NCBI GenBank assembly: GCA_028718265.1
Contig: JAQUMG010000088.1
Span: 1-7,445 of the forward strand
DNA length: 7,445 bases
Direction of reading: 5' to 3'
Source of the DNA: Candidatus Omnitrophota bacterium
Lineage (GTDB): Bacteria > Omnitrophota > Koll11 > JAHIPI01
Part shown: in pieces, positions 7,310-7,445 of the stretch
Layout: each line of letters opens with the position of its first letter
How positions within the stretch are numbered: position 1 is the stretch's first letter
Made by a program: the position numbers and the translations under genes
Notes under the pieces: generated by a model
What the model was told of the DNA's origin: nothing
What the model saw: only the letters and a program-made list of their open reading frames with translations
Database searches by the model: none

Positions 7310-7445
7310 CCAGAGATATTCTGAGCATGGCGGGTATTGAGCAGTAAAGCGCGCTCTCCATCATATTTCTTTACGAGACCGGCAAGAAAAATCTCACAAT
7401 CCGCCCTGGGATCGGCTTTTCTCGCGAAACGGTAAACTACGGATG
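7294..7445 (-). pseudogene. Upstream piece of the same gene in another frame (frameshifted, cut by window edge)
   Basis: In a different minus-strand frame, 49 codons are open from the window edge (first full codon at 7443) to a TGA at 7294-7296. The first 37 residues look like real protein: VVYRFARKADPRADCEIFL, then VKKYDGERALLLNT. After Thr37 (codon 7333-7335) the quality drops, while the other frame continues sensibly with PPCSEYLWVYSG. Adding one C to the CCC run at 7332-7334 joins the two frames as LLLNTPPCSEYLWVYSG. The other two minus frames have early stops here. The simplest reading is one longer gene broken by a one-base loss, either a sequencing or assembly error or a true mutation. 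Whether the gene is dead cannot be decided from the window. Confidence 0.6.

Noticed and set aside
7325..7345. Programmed -1 ribosomal frameshift at the CCC run
   Set aside because: No classical slippery heptamer (X XXY YYZ) fits the frame here and I see no clear downstream stem-loop; a simple one-base loss explains it better.

Overview
The window reads as the interior of one gene-dense bacterial operon, with every supported gene on the minus strand. Transcription therefore runs from position 7445 towards position 1, and both edges cut a gene. Nothing in the sequence identifies the species. Frequent ATA isoleucine codons, moderate GC and a stack of cobalamin-binding-type radical SAM genes mixed with glycosyltransferase and methyltransferase genes would suit an uncultured anaerobe such as Omnitrophota or a similar candidate phylum. 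That is a guess from gene content only.

Layout in transcription order: (1) 7445-6278, the C-terminal part of an unrecognised protein, probably the soluble tail of a larger membrane or glycan-related protein, with an apparent one-base frameshift near 7332-7334; (2) 6293-4893, a complete B12-binding-type radical SAM protein; (3) 4871-3432, a second, more divergent one; (4) 3419-2646, a class I SAM-dependent methyltransferase; (5) 2649-1246, a third radical SAM protein, closely related to gene 2; (6) 1242-373, a GT2 glycosyltransferase of the polyprenyl-phosphate type with two C-terminal membrane segments; (7) 367-1, the N-terminal B12-binding-like domain of a fourth radical SAM protein, cut by the window edge.

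The genes are packed tightly: a 16-base overlap, gaps of 21 and 12 bases, a 4-base ATGA overlap, then gaps of 3 and 5 bases. Several Shine-Dalgarno sites lie inside the preceding gene. No promoter, terminator, RNA gene, mobile element or CRISPR array is visible, and no stretch over 300 bases lacks a gene.

Functionally, the set combines radical chemistry on unactivated carbons (three to four B12-type radical SAM enzymes), polar methyl transfer and sugar transfer to a lipid carrier. Inference: the locus builds or tailors an envelope glycan, glycolipid or small specialised metabolite. The product cannot be read from the sequence. The most notable points are the four-fold stacking of B12-type radical SAM proteins, the frameshift, and a GC step near 3430 that divides the operon into a GC-richer downstream half and an AT-richer upstream half.
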